Counted from the first letter of the stretch, positions 1 through 8,464 are shown. The stretch: 14,504 bases of DNA from an uncultured Lactobacillus sp. (GCF_910589175.1 NZ_CAJURR010000036.1:1-14504); one strand, 5' to 3'. The notes: a model not told the origin generated them from the sequence alone. Made by a program: numbers and translations.

Positions 1-54
1 TAGAGCACCTGACTGTTAATCAGGTTGTCGTCAGTTCGAGTCTGACAGCCGGAG
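1..54 (+). tRNA. tRNA-Asn(GTT), 5' end cut off by window
   Basis: This is the 3' part of a tRNA. The anticodon stem CCTGA/TCAGG (8-12 with 20-24) encloses the loop CTGTTAA with anticodon GTT at 15-17. The T arm GTCAG-TTCGAGT-CTGAC spans 30-46. The acceptor 3' strand AGCCGGA is at 47-53 with discriminator G at 54. The 5' acceptor strand and most of the D arm lie before the window. No CCA end is encoded. Confidence 0.95.
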
Positions 55-76
55 TTTATGGCAATAATAAAATAAT

Positions 77-166
77 GGAGTGTTGTCCGAGTGGCTGAAG
101 GAGCATGATTGGAAATCATGTATACGGGCTTTACCTGTATCGAGAGTTCGAATCTCTCACACTCCG
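77..166 (+). tRNA. tRNA-Ser(GGA)
   Basis: This is a complete class II tRNA of 90 nt. The acceptor GGAGTGT (77-83) pairs with ACACTCC (159-165), and the discriminator is G166. The anticodon stem CATGA/TCATG holds the loop TTGGAAA with anticodon GGA, which reads UCC and UCU. The long variable arm built on TACGGG/CCTGTA is typical of serine tRNA. The T arm is GAGAG-TTCGAAT-CTCTC. CCA is not encoded. It follows tRNA-Asn by 22 nt and is probably co-transcribed with it. Confidence 0.96.
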
Positions 167-229
167 TTGGAGAATATTTTTCGCCATAATATGTATTTCA
201 TTTATTGAGTAAATTTTTTAAAAAGGTAC

Positions 230-257
230 TTGCTTTTTGAAAAATATCTGGTATAGT
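230..257 (+). promoter_or_regulatory. Promoter of the tRNA-Glu/tRNA-Val unit
   Basis: A -35 TTGCTT (230-235) and a -10 TATAGT (252-257) are separated by 16 nt. A TGG just before the -10 gives an extended -10 (TGn). Transcription would start near 264, about 20 nt before tRNA-Glu. It lies in the 117-nt gap after tRNA-Ser, which holds no gene. Confidence 0.65.
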
Positions 258-283
258 AATATATGTGCTCAATTGTGAGATCT

Positions 284-355
284 GGCCCGTTGGTCAAGCG
301 GTTAAGACACCGCCCTTTCACGGCGGTAACATGAGTTCAAATCTCGTACGGGTCA
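284..355 (+). tRNA. tRNA-Glu(TTC)
   Basis: This is a 72-nt tRNA. The acceptor GGCCCGT (284-290) pairs with ACGGGTC (348-354) with one G-T wobble, and the discriminator is A355. The anticodon stem CCGCC/GGCGG encloses CTTTCAC with anticodon TTC at 317-319. CCA is not encoded. It is the first gene of a two-tRNA unit with its own promoter. Confidence 0.96.
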
Positions 356-378
356 TTGCCATATTAAATATGGTTGTT

Positions 379-451
379 GGAGGATTAGCTCAGCTGGGAG
401 AGCATCTGCCTTACAAGCAGGAGGTCACAGGTTCGAGCCCTGTATCCTCCA
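379..451 (+). tRNA. tRNA-Val(TAC)
   Basis: This is a 73-nt tRNA. The acceptor GGAGGAT (379-385) pairs with ATCCTCC (444-450), and the discriminator is A451. The anticodon stem TCTGC/GCAGG encloses CTTACAA with anticodon TAC at 412-414. The T-loop TTCGAGC is standard. CCA is not encoded. It lies 23 nt after tRNA-Glu and is followed directly by a terminator. Confidence 0.96.
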
Positions 452-460
452 TCGTTCAAA

Positions 461-488
461 GGACTACCAAATATGGTAGTCCTTTTTT
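461..488 (+). terminator. Rho-independent terminator of the tRNA-Glu/Val unit
   Basis: A perfect 8-bp stem GGACTACC (461-468) / GGTAGTCC (475-482) has a 6-nt AT loop and is followed by six T. It separates the tRNA unit from the metK leader. Confidence 0.9.
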
Positions 489-534
489 GTGTTTAAAGAC
501 AAATGAACGAAATTTTATTGTATTTATTGTTATT

Positions 535-600
535 CGGTTAAGGTCCCGAAAGGATTCGTTTTTAACGAAGATGCCTTGTAACCGAAAGATGGGGGACTCT
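535..600 (+). promoter_or_regulatory. SAM-III (SMK box) riboswitch of metK
   Basis: This translational SAM sensor sits directly on the metK ribosome binding site. CGGTTA (535-540) pairs with TAACCG (579-584). AAGG (550-553) pairs with CCTT (574-577). TTCGTT (555-560) pairs with AACGAA (564-569). The anti-SD GGTCCC (542-547) can pair with the SD segment GGGAC (593-597). The primary sequence, including CCCGAAAGGAT and GATGCCTTGTAACCGAAAG, matches the SMK box I know from metK genes of lactic acid bacteria such as Enterococcus. High SAM should favour the SD/anti-SD pairing and shut off MetK synthesis. I see no convincing sigma-A promoter between the tRNA terminator and the element; AAGACA (495-500) with TATTGT (516-521) is only a weak candidate. 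Confidence 0.93.
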
Positions 601-1809
601 ATGAAAAAAGAAAAACGTTTATTTACTTCAGAATCAGTTTCAGAAGGACATCCAGATAAAGTTGCCGATCAAATTTCTGATGCAATTTTAGATGCAATTT
701 TAGCTAAGGATCCAGATGGCCGTGTAGCTTGTGAAACTACTGTTACTACTGGACTTGTTTTAGTTGTAGGTGAAATTTCAACCTCTGCGTATGTGGATAT
801 TCAATCTGTAGTTAGAAAAACTATTTTAGAGATTGGATATAATCGTCCTGAACTTGGTTTTGATGGTAATAATTGTGCTATTTTAGTCGATATTGATGAA
901 CAATCTAGTGATATCGCTGGTGGTGTTAATGAATCACTTGAAACACGTGAAAACCATCAGGACAAAGATGATTTAGATAAAATAGGTGCAGGTGACCAAG
1001 GGTTAATGTTTGGTTTTGCCATTAAGGAAACTCCTGAATTAATGCCACTACCTATTTCTTTGGCTCATTCATTGATGAGACGGGTTGCTAGTCTTCGCAA
1101 AGAGGGGCGTCTTGATTGGCTAAGACCTGATGCAAAAGCACAAGTAACTGTAGAATACGATGATGAAAATAAACCAAAACGTGTAGATACAGTGGTTATT
1201 TCTACTCAGACTGATGCAACAGTAACTAACGATGAAATTCGTGAAGCAATGATCGATATGGTAATTAAGAAGGTTATTCCATCTCAATATCTTGATGAAG
1301 ATACTAAGTTTTTGATTAATCCTTCTGGTCGCTTTGTTATTGGTGGACCTAAGGGGGATTCAGGCTTAACTGGACGTAAGATTATTGTCGATACTTATGG
1401 TGGATATGCTCGCCATGGTGGAGGTGCTTTCTCAGGTAAAGATTTAACTAAGGTTGATCGAAGTGCAAGTTATGCGGCTAGATATGTAGCTAAGAACATT
1501 GTGGCAGCCGATTTAGCCTACCAATGTGAAATTCAACTTGCTTACGCAATTGGAGTTGCCCACCCCGTTTCAATCATGGTTGATACTCATGGAACAAGTA
1601 AGGTAAGTGAGGATCTATTGGTAGAAGCAGTTAGAAATGTCTTTGATTTAAGACCAGCTGGGATTATTGAAATGCTTAACTTAAAGCGACCTATTTATCG
1701 CCAAACTGCTGCTTATGGTCATTTTGGACGAACAGATGTAGATTTACCTTGGGAGCATACAGATAAGGTAGAAGCGCTAAAAACATATGTGAGTGAGCAT
1801 GCAGAATAA
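601..1809 (+). CDS. metK: S-adenosylmethionine synthetase
   Basis: MetK makes S-adenosylmethionine from methionine and ATP in the cytosol, releasing phosphate and pyrophosphate. The 402-residue product is normal for the family. The N-terminus carries the conserved [11 protein letters not shown] segment (residues 14-24). The ATP signature [10 protein letters not shown] is at 119-128 and the phosphate-loop signature GGGAFSGKD at 273-281, continuing into KVDRS. The frame stays open upstream to base 265, but that extension runs through two tRNA genes and the terminator. The start is therefore ATG 601, preceded by the GGGGGAC Shine-Dalgarno of the SMK riboswitch, which should control translation. 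The stop overlaps the start of the next gene, so the two form an operon. Identification is very secure. Confidence 0.98.
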   Translation: MKKEKRLFTSESVSEGHPDKVADQISDAILDAILAKDPDGRVACETTVTTGLVLVVGEISTSAYVDIQSVVRKTILEIGYNRPELGFDGNNCAILVDIDEQSSDIAGGVNESLETRENHQDKDDLDKIGAGDQGLMFGFAIKETPELMPLPISLAHSLMRRVASLRKEGRLDWLRPDAKAQVTVEYDDENKPKRVDTVVISTQTDATVTNDEIREAMIDMVIKKVIPSQYLDEDTKFLINPSGRFVIGGPKGDSGLTGRKIIVDTYGGYARHGGGAFSGKDLTKVDRSASYAARYVAKNIVAADLAYQCEIQLAYAIGVAHPVSIMVDTHGTSKVSEDLLVEAVRNVFDLRPAGIIEMLNLKRPIYRQTAAYGHFGRTDVDLPWEHTDKVEALKTYVSEHAE

Positions 1810-3256
1810 AAGTAATACTAAAATTGTAACAATTGCGATCTTTTTGACAACATTCATGACAGCAATTGAAGGGACTATTGTATCAACGGCGATGCCAACA
1901 ATTGTTTCTGATTTAAATGGATTAGAAATCATGAATTGGGTTGTTTCTATCTTTCTATTAATGACGGCTGTTTCAACCCCAATTTATGGAAAATTAGCTG
2001 ATAGTCTTGGAAGAAAACCTGTATTTCTGTTCGGAATTGCCGTTTTTGTGATTGGATCGGCTCTTTGTGGAATTGCGCAGAATATGGTGGAACTAATTCT
2101 CTTTCGAGTAATTCAGGGGCTCGGATCAGGAGCTGTACAGCCAGTAGCTGTTACTATTATTGCTGACTTATATACGCTTGAAAAAAGAGCGAAGATGCTT
2201 GGTCTAAACTCCGGTTTTTGGGGAGTAGCTTCAGTTATTGCACCATTATTAGGTGGATTCATTGTTCAACATTTGTCATGGCACTGGATTTTTTATATTA
2301 ATGTTCCGTTAGGAATTTTAGCCTTTTTACTTGTAGTCTTCTTTTTGAAAGAAACAAAGACAAGTAGTAATTCCACTTTAGATTTAAAGGGAACAACTTG
2401 TTTAGTCATCTTTTTATTAGCTTTAATGGTCTTCTTGCAAGAACTAGAAAATGGCTTTAATTTGATCTTATTAGGATTACTAATTATTATTGTTGCTTCA
2501 GCTATTCTTTTCTTTAGAATGGAGAAGAAAGCAAAAGATCCAATTATGCCACTAGATATGCTAACTAGCAAAGAATTTACAATGATTAATTTGATTACTT
2601 TGCTTATTTCAGGGGTAGTCATTGGCTTTGAATTTTATATTCCAACTTGGATGCAAGGAATAAATGGGACAAGTGCTTCTGTAGCTGGATTTGCTGTGAC
2701 GCCCAGTTCATTAATGTGGATTGTAGGATCATTTTTAATCGGCGGAATGCTTGGACGATGGGGAATAAAGAAAACCTATGATTATATGTTAATTATCCTT
2801 GTTGTGGCAGATTTAGCCTTAATATTTGTTCCAATCTACACTTCGTTTTGGGTCTTTTGTCTGATTGCAGCCTTTAACGGGACAGCTTTTGGAGCTATTA
2901 CAACTGCTTCGCAAGTTCGTTCTCAAGTTTTAGTAGGACGCGATAAAATTGGAGTTGCAACTAGTTTCAATACATTAATGAAATATTTAGGACAGACTAT
3001 GATGGTCTCTATATATGGAATTACATTTAACATGGTTGTAGCTAAGCAGTTAGCACATCATCCGCAATTAACCCAAAGAATGATGAATGATATTGTTTCT
3101 GCTGATAAAGCTAAACATTTAGCACCTAATTTAATACCTGCTTTAAGACAAGTTTTATTAAGTGGTTTAAAGTCGGTATATGTAATTTCTTTAATTGTGC
3201 TAATTTTATCGCTAGTTCTTAATCAACTATATAAACAGAAGAAAATTGTTGAATAA
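1793..3256 (+). CDS. MFS drug-exporter-like transporter, DHA2 (14-TMS) type
   Basis: This is an integral membrane protein of 487 residues, the usual length for the EmrB/QacA-type proton-coupled exporter family. Numbered from GTG 1793, it shows [13 protein letters not shown] in TM1 (25-37), motif [11 protein letters not shown] (66-75), motif B-like [13 protein letters not shown] (105-117) and the antiporter motif C region [15 protein letters not shown] (141-155), followed by hydrophobic segments to the C-terminus. The substrate cannot be read from the sequence. The start is uncertain: GTG 1793 or ATG 1799. ATG 1799 has GTGA 6 nt upstream and may be the better choice. Either start lies inside metK (17 or 11 nt overlap), and no separate strong RBS is present, which suggests translational coupling to metK and hence indirect SAM control. 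A 13-bp terminator hairpin follows. Confidence 0.93.
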   Translation: MSMQNKSNTKIVTIAIFLTTFMTAIEGTIVSTAMPTIVSDLNGLEIMNWVVSIFLLMTAVSTPIYGKLADSLGRKPVFLFGIAVFVIGSALCGIAQNMVELILFRVIQGLGSGAVQPVAVTIIADLYTLEKRAKMLGLNSGFWGVASVIAPLLGGFIVQHLSWHWIFYINVPLGILAFLLVVFFLKETKTSSNSTLDLKGTTCLVIFLLALMVFLQELENGFNLILLGLLIIIVASAILFFRMEKKAKDPIMPLDMLTSKEFTMINLITLLISGVVIGFEFYIPTWMQGINGTSASVAGFAVTPSSLMWIVGSFLIGGMLGRWGIKKTYDYMLIILVVADLALIFVPIYTSFWVFCLIAAFNGTAFGAITTASQVRSQVLVGRDKIGVATSFNTLMKYLGQTMMVSIYGITFNMVVAKQLAHHPQLTQRMMNDIVSADKAKHLAPNLIPALRQVLLSGLKSVYVISLIVLILSLVLNQLYKQKKIVE

Positions 3257-3260
3257 AAAA

Positions 3261-3302
3261 ATGCTAACTGAGTTAAAACCATACTCAGTTAGCATTTTTT
3301 TA
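3261..3302. terminator. Bidirectional terminator between the MFS gene and the PAP2 gene
   Basis: A perfect 13-bp stem ATGCTAACTGAGT (3261-3273) / ACTCAGTTAGCAT (3283-3295) has a 9-nt loop. A T-run follows on the plus strand (3295-3301) and an A-run precedes it (3255-3261), so the hairpin can end transcription from both sides. The TAA stop of the minus-strand PAP2 gene (3300-3302) lies inside the T-run. Confidence 0.93.
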
Positions 3303-3950
3303 TTTATTCTTTTTTAAATAGAGGTGGTATAAAACTGAAAATCCAAGTAAAACGAATGTTGTACCTTCTAGCCATCCACCAAGTACATCTGAAGGATAGT
3401 GGACATGACAGAAGATCCTAGTATAACCAATAAAAAGTGGGAAAATACTCCAAATAATAATTAAAATAGCGCGCCAGGGTTTATTTTTTACTAAAAGGAT
3501 AGTTAAAACTATTAGAATACCAAAGAAAGTTGCACTACCTACTGAGTGGCCTGATGGAAAGCTATAGCCATCAGCAAAAACTAAATGGTGAACTAAGGGG
3601 CGATGACGTTCAACGGCATGTTTTGTAATCCAGTTATAACCATTGGCACAGATCATTAATCCAGCTGAGAAGAAAGCATAAGCGAATCTTTTTGCAATTA
3701 GCAAGCCAATAAATAAAATTATCGTAGCAATGGTTAAAGTACTAGTATTACCAATTACTGTTAATTTGGTAGCGATCGCTACATTAGTAGGATTGTTGTT
3801 AGAAACTAGATGAATAATGGTTTGGTCAAAAGAATGTATAAATGGATTTTGATAAATGACCAAGAGTGCCCAAATTACATAAAGAATTAAAAAAATAAAT
3901 CCAGGAATAAGGGTATCGTGGATAGTTAAATTGTTATATTTCTTTTTCAA
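3300..3950 (-). CDS. PAP2-family membrane phosphatase
   Basis: This gene predicts a 216-residue integral membrane phosphatase with several hydrophobic segments. All three PAP2 (acid phosphatase/vanadium haloperoxidase) motifs are present in order: K110-x6-R117-P118 (KHAVERHRP), P132-S-G-H135, and T177-R178-x5-H184-x3-D188 (TRIFCHVHYPSD). Family members dephosphorylate lipid phosphates such as phosphatidylglycerophosphate or undecaprenyl pyrophosphate at the membrane; which one applies here cannot be told. The chosen start is TTG at 3950-3948, preceded 8 nt upstream by the strong RBS AAGGGGAG (3966-3959). An in-frame ATG at 4112 would add 54 residues, but that stretch is the leuS T-box Stem I and looks non-coding. 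The gene is divergent from leuS and convergent with the MFS gene. Confidence 0.93.
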   Translation of the reverse strand: MKKKYNNLTIHDTLIPGFIFLILYVIWALLVIYQNPFIHSFDQTIIHLVSNNNPTNVAIATKLTVIGNTSTLTIATIILFIGLLIAKRFAYAFFSAGLMICANGYNWITKHAVERHRPLVHHLVFADGYSFPSGHSVGSATFFGILIVLTILLVKNKPWRAILIIIWSIFPLFIGYTRIFCHVHYPSDVLGGWLEGTTFVLLGFSVLYHLYLKKNK

Positions 3951-3989
3951 AAAAATTTCTCCCCTTGTAATTTCTAGTAGATGTGGTAA

Positions 3990-3997
3990 ATTATAAT
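3990..3997. promoter_or_regulatory. Candidate divergent -10 region for leuS leader and PAP2 gene
   Basis: The 8-bp palindrome ATTATAAT reads TATAAT on the plus strand (3992-3997) and on the minus strand (3995-3990). On the plus strand it would start the leuS leader near 4004, where the T-box RNA begins. On the minus strand it would start the PAP2 mRNA near 3983. The -35 sites are poor on both sides: TTGTAA at 3965-3970 is 21 nt from the plus -10, and TTTATT on the minus strand is weak. This is a tentative assignment. Confidence 0.4.
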
Positions 3998-4003
3998 CAT
4001 TAT

Positions 4004-4229
4004 CCATAAAAAAATAAAGACTAGGGAGTAGTAACAAGTCAGAATTGTTATTAGAGATGAGCTGGTTGGTGTAAAGCTTAACAATTGTGCTGTGAACTTG
4101 CCCTAATGACAAAGTCTATCGTTTGCTTTCCGCGTTAAGGGGCACGAGTGTCGCGCATTGTATGTGTGGAACTTAGGTGGTAACGCGAAATTAACTTCGT
4201 CCTATGATTTTAATCATAGGACGTTTTTT
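4004..4229 (+). promoter_or_regulatory. T-box leader of leuS (tRNA-Leu sensing)
   Basis: This 5' leader senses uncharged tRNA-Leu and controls termination before leuS. The base of Stem I pairs AGACT (4018-4022) with AGTCT (4112-4116), and TAGGG with CCCTA just inside it. The AGTAGTAA and GAA halves of the specifier-loop S-turn are visible. The specifier region GAACTTG (4094-4100) offers CTT (4097-4099) or TTG (4098-4100), both leucine codons. The T-box core TAGGTGGTAACGCGAA has TGGT at 4178-4181 to pair with the tRNA acceptor end, implying discriminator A as in tRNA-Leu. The antiterminator pairs TAGG (4174-4177) with CCTA (4201-4204) and GCGAA (4185-4189) with TTCGT (4196-4200). These exclude the downstream terminator hairpin. 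Confidence 0.93.
4198..4229 (+). terminator. Conditional terminator of the leuS T-box
   Basis: CGTCCTATGATT (4198-4209) pairs with AATCATAGGACG (4212-4223), followed by six T (4224-4229). The 5' arm is shared with the antiterminator, so bound uncharged tRNA-Leu should prevent this hairpin from forming. Confidence 0.92.
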
Positions 4230-4249
4230 AGTTTTAAGGAGAGATATTT

Positions 4250-6664
4250 TTGTATAATCATAAAACTGTAGAAAAAAAGTGGCAAAAATACTGGGCTGAG
4301 CATGATACTTTTAAGACAGGCAATGATCCTAAGAAAAAGAACTATTATGCTTTAGATATGTTCCCATTTCCATCTGGTAAAGGTCTTCATGTAGGACACC
4401 CAGAAGGATATACTGCAACTGATATTGTTTCAAGAATGAAGAGAGCTCAAGGCTATAACGTTCTTCACCCAATGGGCTGGGATGCATTTGGTCTTCCAAC
4501 TGAACAATATGCCTTAAAGACCGGTGAAGATCCAGCTAAGGTTACTAAAGAAAATATTGCTAACTTTAAAAAGCAATTGAATAAACTAGGCTTTTCATAT
4601 GATTGGGACCGTGAAGTTACTACATCTGATCCAAATTATTATAAGTGGACTCAATGGGTTTTTGAACAAATGTATAAAAAGGGCTTGGCTTATGAAGCTG
4701 AAGTTCCTGTTAACTGGTCCCCAGACCTAGGTACAGTTGTTGCAAATGAAGAGATTATTGATGGTAAAACTGAACGTGGTGGTTATCCAGTTTACCGTCG
4801 TAATATGCGTCAATGGATGCTTAAAATGACAGCTTATGCTGATCGTTTGCTCGAAGATTTAGATGATTTAGATTGGCCAGAGCCAGTTAAAGAAATGCAA
4901 AGAAACTGGATTGGTCGCTCAGAAGGTGCTCAAGTTACTTTTAAGGTTAAGGATAGTGATAAAACATTTGATGTGTTTACTACACGTCCGGATACTTTAT
5001 TTGGAGTTAGTTATACTGTTTTAGCTCCTGAAAGTAAGTTAGTTCAAGAAATTACAACTCCTGAACAAAAAGAGGCCGTGGATGCTTACATTAAGAAAAT
5101 TGAATCAAAATCTGATCTGGAAAGAACGGATCTAAATAAAGATAAGACTGGTGTCTTTACTGGTGCCTATGCAGTTAACCCAGTAAATGGAAAAGAAGTT
5201 CCAATTTGGATTTCTGATTATGTTTTAGCAAGCTATGGTACTGGTGCAGTAATGGCCGTACCAGCTCATGATGATCGTGACTATGCTTTTGCAACTAAAT
5301 TTGGCTTACCAATCAATCGAGTTATTGAAGGTGGAGATTTAGAAAAAGAAGCCTTTGGTGGAGATGGTAAACACATCAATTCTGAATTCTTAGATGGCTT
5401 AAACAATGAAGAAGCTAAGAAGAGAATGATCGAATGGCTTGAAGATCATAATGTCGGTGAAAAGAAAGTTAACTATAAGCTTCGTGACTGGGACTTTAGT
5501 CGTCAACGTTACTGGGGTGAACCAATTCCTGTAATTCACTGGGAAGATGGTACTACTTCACTAGTTCCAGAAGATGAATTACCATTACGTTTGCCACATG
5601 CAACTGACATTAAGCCATCAGGTACTCCAGAAAGTCCACTTGCCAATTTGACTGATTGGGTAAATGTTGTTGATGAAAATGGTCGAAAAGGTAAGCGTGA
5701 AACTAATACTATGCCTAACTGGGCAGGTTCAAGTTGGTACTACTTACGCTATATTGATCCACATAACGATAAAGAATTAGCTGATTATGACTTACTTAAG
5801 AAGTGGCTCCCAGTAGATCTTTACATTGGTGGGGCAGAACACGCTGTTCGTCACTTACTCTATGCTAGATTTTGGCACAAGGTTCTTTATGACTTGGGCG
5901 TTGTACCAACTAAAGAGCCATTCCAAAAGCTTTATAATCAAGGTTTGATTTTAAAGAATCATGAAAAGATGTCTAAGTCTAAAGGAAATGTTGTTAACCC
6001 TGATGAAGTAATCGATGAATATGGCGCAGATTCACTTAGAATGTATGAAATGTTCATGGGTCCATTAGATGCTTCGATTGATTGGGATGATAATGGTCCT
6101 GCATCTACTAAGAAATTCTTAGATCGTGTATGGCGCTTATTTGTTAACGATCTTGATCTAAAGGCAATTCCTCAAGAAAAGATTGTTGACGAAAATGATG
6201 GTGAACTTGATAAGGTATATGCCGAGACTGTCAAAAAGGTTACAGAAGACTTTGAAGCTTTACACTTTAATACTGCAATCAGTCAAATGATGGTCTTTAT
6301 GAATGCAGCTCAAAAAGCTAAGACTATTCCACGTGAATATGCAGAAGGATTTGTACAACTTCTTGCTCCTGTTGCACCTCACATGATGGAAGAAATCTGG
6401 TCAGTATTTGGTCATGATGAATCTATTGCATATGCTAAATGGCCAGAATATGATCCTGCAAAATTAGTTGAATCAACAGTTGAAATTATGGTTCAAGTTA
6501 ATGGTAAGCTTCGTGGTAAATTTAAGGCTGCTAAGGATAGTGATAAAGATACCTTAGAAAAAGAAGCTCTTGCTCTTGATCATGTTCAAAAATTCTTAGA
6601 TGGAAAAGATGTCAAGAAAGTCATCGTTATTCCAAACAAGATTGTTAATATTGTTGCTAAGTAA
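4250..6664 (+). CDS. leuS: Leucyl-tRNA synthetase
   Basis: LeuS charges tRNA-Leu with leucine at the cost of ATP. The 804-residue product is full length for bacterial LeuRS. The class I HIGH motif is HVGH (47-50) after [13 protein letters not shown] is exact at 573-577. The inserted CP1 editing domain, which hydrolyses mischarged amino acids, shows the threonine-rich TTRPDT (244-249) and AHDDRD (339-344) with the conserved aspartate. Editing therefore looks intact. The start is TTG 4250 with RBS AAGGAGAG at 4237-4244; the codon that follows gives [11 protein letters not shown], the expected N-terminus. Transcription is gated by the T-box leader just upstream. No clear terminator follows, so some read-through into the flippase gene 101 nt downstream is possible. 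Confidence 0.98.
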   Translation: MYNHKTVEKKWQKYWAEHDTFKTGNDPKKKNYYALDMFPFPSGKGLHVGHPEGYTATDIVSRMKRAQGYNVLHPMGWDAFGLPTEQYALKTGEDPAKVTKENIANFKKQLNKLGFSYDWDREVTTSDPNYYKWTQWVFEQMYKKGLAYEAEVPVNWSPDLGTVVANEEIIDGKTERGGYPVYRRNMRQWMLKMTAYADRLLEDLDDLDWPEPVKEMQRNWIGRSEGAQVTFKVKDSDKTFDVFTTRPDTLFGVSYTVLAPESKLVQEITTPEQKEAVDAYIKKIESKSDLERTDLNKDKTGVFTGAYAVNPVNGKEVPIWISDYVLASYGTGAVMAVPAHDDRDYAFATKFGLPINRVIEGGDLEKEAFGGDGKHINSEFLDGLNNEEAKKRMIEWLEDHNVGEKKVNYKLRDWDFSRQRYWGEPIPVIHWEDGTTSLVPEDELPLRLPHATDIKPSGTPESPLANLTDWVNVVDENGRKGKRETNTMPNWAGSSWYYLRYIDPHNDKELADYDLLKKWLPVDLYIGGAEHAVRHLLYARFWHKVLYDLGVVPTKEPFQKLYNQGLILKNHEKMSKSKGNVVNPDEVIDEYGADSLRMYEMFMGPLDASIDWDDNGPASTKKFLDRVWRLFVNDLDLKAIPQEKIVDENDGELDKVYAETVKKVTEDFEALHFNTAISQMMVFMNAAQKAKTIPREYAEGFVQLLAPVAPHMMEEIWSVFGHDESIAYAKWPEYDPAKLVESTVEIMVQVNGKLRGKFKAAKDSDKDTLEKEALALDHVQKFLDGKDVKKVIVIPNKIVNIVAK

Positions 6665-6692
6665 TTTAAGTTTTTCCTAAATAATTAATATT

Positions 6693-6709
6693 TGTAAATA
6701 CAATTTACA
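6693..6709. promoter_or_regulatory. 17-bp palindrome matching the GlnR/TnrA box
   Basis: TGTAAATACAATTTACA is a perfect 7+7 inverted repeat around 3 nt. It fits the TGTNA-N7-TNACA consensus of the GlnR/TnrA nitrogen regulators of Firmicutes at every fixed position. It lies 13 nt before a TATAAT (6723-6728), covering the -35 zone of the presumed flippase promoter, as expected for a repressor operator. In AT-rich DNA such palindromes also arise by chance, and no glnR gene is visible here. Confidence 0.4.
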
Positions 6710-6722
6710 TTAATGAGTAATA

Positions 6723-6728
6723 TATAAT
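6723..6728 (+). promoter_or_regulatory. Candidate -10 of the flippase promoter
   Basis: TATAAT lies 37 nt before the ATG at 6766. No good -35 stands at 16-18 nt. TTTACA (6704-6709) is only 13 nt away and belongs to the palindrome, so the promoter would be weak or activator dependent. Confidence 0.4.
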
Positions 6729-6765
6729 TCAGACGCTTAACTGGATATAGGGAAAATTTATCTTT

Positions 6766-8415
6766 ATGGAAAACAATACTAAAGAGACAATGGTCAAAGG
6801 CTCCGCATGGATGACTTTTGGCTCTATTGTGTCACGAATTTTAGGAGCATTGTATATTATTCCATGGTATGCCTGGATGGGAAGTCATGGGAACATTGCC
6901 AATGCTTTAACAGCAAAAAGCTATAACATTTATAGTTTATTTATTATTATTTCTACCGCAGGTATTCCCGGAGCGGTTGCCAAGCAGGTGGCGAAGTATA
7001 ATGCTTTAAATGAATATGATATTGGGCGAAAACTATTTAGGCGCGGCTTAATCTTGATGGCCATGTTTGGTGTGATTTGTGCAGCAATTATGTACTTTGG
7101 TGCTCCAATTTTAGCTACTGATGATATCATTGGTGCACTTTTGCACGGGGCTAAAAGTGATCCGCGTCAAGTTGCCGTGATGAGAAGTCTTTCTTATGCA
7201 GTTTTAATTATTCCAATTTTGAGTATCATGCGTGGGTATTTTCAAGGTTATGCAGATATGATGCCTCCAGCTATGTCTCAATTTGTTGAACAATTGGCCC
7301 GAGTAATATGGATGCTATTGACAGCTTATATTATTATGCAAGTTCAACACGGATCCTATGTTCATGCGGTTGTTCAATCAAATTTAGCTGCAGCTATTGG
7401 TGCAGTATTTGGAATTTTGCTCTTAGTATGGTTTTTATATCGTAGGCGAAATGAACTGAACGCATTAATGGAGCAATCAAACCACGCAATTAAAATTTCT
7501 ACTGCAGGAATTTTCTGGGAAATTATTAATCAATCTATTCCATTTATCATCATTGATTCTGGAATTACCTTGTTTCAATTAATTGACCAATATACCTTCC
7601 ATCCAATGATTGCTATGTTTGTTCATGCTAGTTCTGATCAAATTGAATCCTGGTATGCATTGTTTGGATTAAATGCAAATAAATTAATCATGATTATTGT
7701 ATCTTTAGCAACTGCAATGTCGGTAACTGCTATTCCGCTTTTATCAGGTGCCCATGCACGACGTGATTATGCCAGCATTTCTAACCAAATTGAAAACACC
7801 TTGGAATTATTCTTATTTGTTATGATTCCAGCTTCATTGGGGATGGCTGCTATTGCAACGCCAATTTATACAATTTTTTATGGCTACGATCAACTAGGTT
7901 CAAATGTCTTGTACTTATCGTCATTTACGGCAATTAGTTTAGGGCTATTTACAGTTTTGATGGCAATTTTACAAGGTCTATCAGAGAACGGACTAGCTAT
8001 AAAATACCTGGTTTTAGGAATTATCATTAAATTTGCTGTCCAACTTCCAATGATTAAATTCTTTAAAGTATATGGACCACTTCTGGCTACAAATATTGGA
8101 TTGATTATTACTATCTGGCTCTCTTTAAAACACTTAAAAGTTAGATACAAATACAATAGTAGTCGTACATCGAGACGATTTATTGGAATTGCAATTTTTT
8201 CAATGGCAATGTTTGTGATAGTTACCGGGGTAGTTAATTTCGGTGGAAAAATCATTTCATCTGAACGTAGGCCAACCTCATTTGTTCTTGTTACACTTGC
8301 GGTAGTTATTGGCGGCTTACTCTATACCTTTTTAACAGTGAAATTTGGTTTAGCTCAAAAGATAATTGGACCAAAAGTTGATAGGGTCTTAGAAAAATTA
8401 CATATTAAAGTTTAA
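6766..8415 (+). CDS. MurJ/YtgP-like lipid flippase (MOP exporter superfamily, COG2244-type)
   Basis: This polytopic membrane protein of 549 residues is close in length to Bacillus YtgP, a MurJ lipid II flippase. The N-terminus MVKGSAWMTFGSIVSRILGALYIIPW carries the SRILG segment (24-28) typical of the MurJ/SpoVB/YtgP branch. STAGIPGAVAKQVAKYNAL and SIMRGYFQGYADMMPPA are also characteristic of Firmicute members, and hydrophobic segments run throughout. The likely role is flipping lipid II or another undecaprenyl-linked wall precursor across the membrane; polysaccharide export is the alternative. The start is ATG 6766 with a modest AGGGA upstream. It is followed by a strong terminator and preceded by the GlnR-like palindrome. 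The family call is secure, the exact substrate is not. Confidence 0.9.
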   Translation: MENNTKETMVKGSAWMTFGSIVSRILGALYIIPWYAWMGSHGNIANALTAKSYNIYSLFIIISTAGIPGAVAKQVAKYNALNEYDIGRKLFRRGLILMAMFGVICAAIMYFGAPILATDDIIGALLHGAKSDPRQVAVMRSLSYAVLIIPILSIMRGYFQGYADMMPPAMSQFVEQLARVIWMLLTAYIIMQVQHGSYVHAVVQSNLAAAIGAVFGILLLVWFLYRRRNELNALMEQSNHAIKISTAGIFWEIINQSIPFIIIDSGITLFQLIDQYTFHPMIAMFVHASSDQIESWYALFGLNANKLIMIIVSLATAMSVTAIPLLSGAHARRDYASISNQIENTLELFLFVMIPASLGMAAIATPIYTIFYGYDQLGSNVLYLSSFTAISLGLFTVLMAILQGLSENGLAIKYLVLGIIIKFAVQLPMIKFFKVYGPLLATNIGLIITIWLSLKHLKVRYKYNSSRTSRRFIGIAIFSMAMFVIVTGVVNFGGKIISSERRPTSFVLVTLAVVIGGLLYTFLTVKFGLAQKIIGPKVDRVLEKLHIKV

Positions 8416-8423
8416 AAGAGAAA

Positions 8424-8464
8424 AAGGAAACTTGAGTAAGATACTTACCTAAGTTTCCTTTTTT
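8424..8464 (+). terminator. Rho-independent terminator after the flippase gene
   Basis: AAGGAAACTT (8424-8433) pairs with AAGTTTCCTT (8451-8460). Inside, GTAAG (8436-8440) pairs with CTTAC (8444-8448) around loop ATA, with a two-base internal mismatch. A T-run closes it at 8459-8464. The A-run upstream gives weak bidirectionality. Confidence 0.9.

Noticed and set aside
168..184. Possible terminator after tRNA-Ser
   Set aside because: The GGAGAA/TTCGCC pairing has a mismatch and no T-run after it; too weak to call.
265..600. N-terminal extension of metK by 112 codons
   Set aside because: It runs through tRNA-Glu, tRNA-Val, a terminator and the SMK riboswitch. The conserved MetK N-terminus begins at ATG 601.
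2293..2622. 109-codon reverse-strand frame inside the MFS gene
   Set aside because: Lysine- and isoleucine-rich shadow of a conserved membrane protein gene, with no RBS.
3951..4112. 54-residue N-terminal extension of the PAP2 protein
   Set aside because: It is antisense to the leuS promoter and T-box Stem I, has low-complexity content, and a strong RBS fits TTG 3950.
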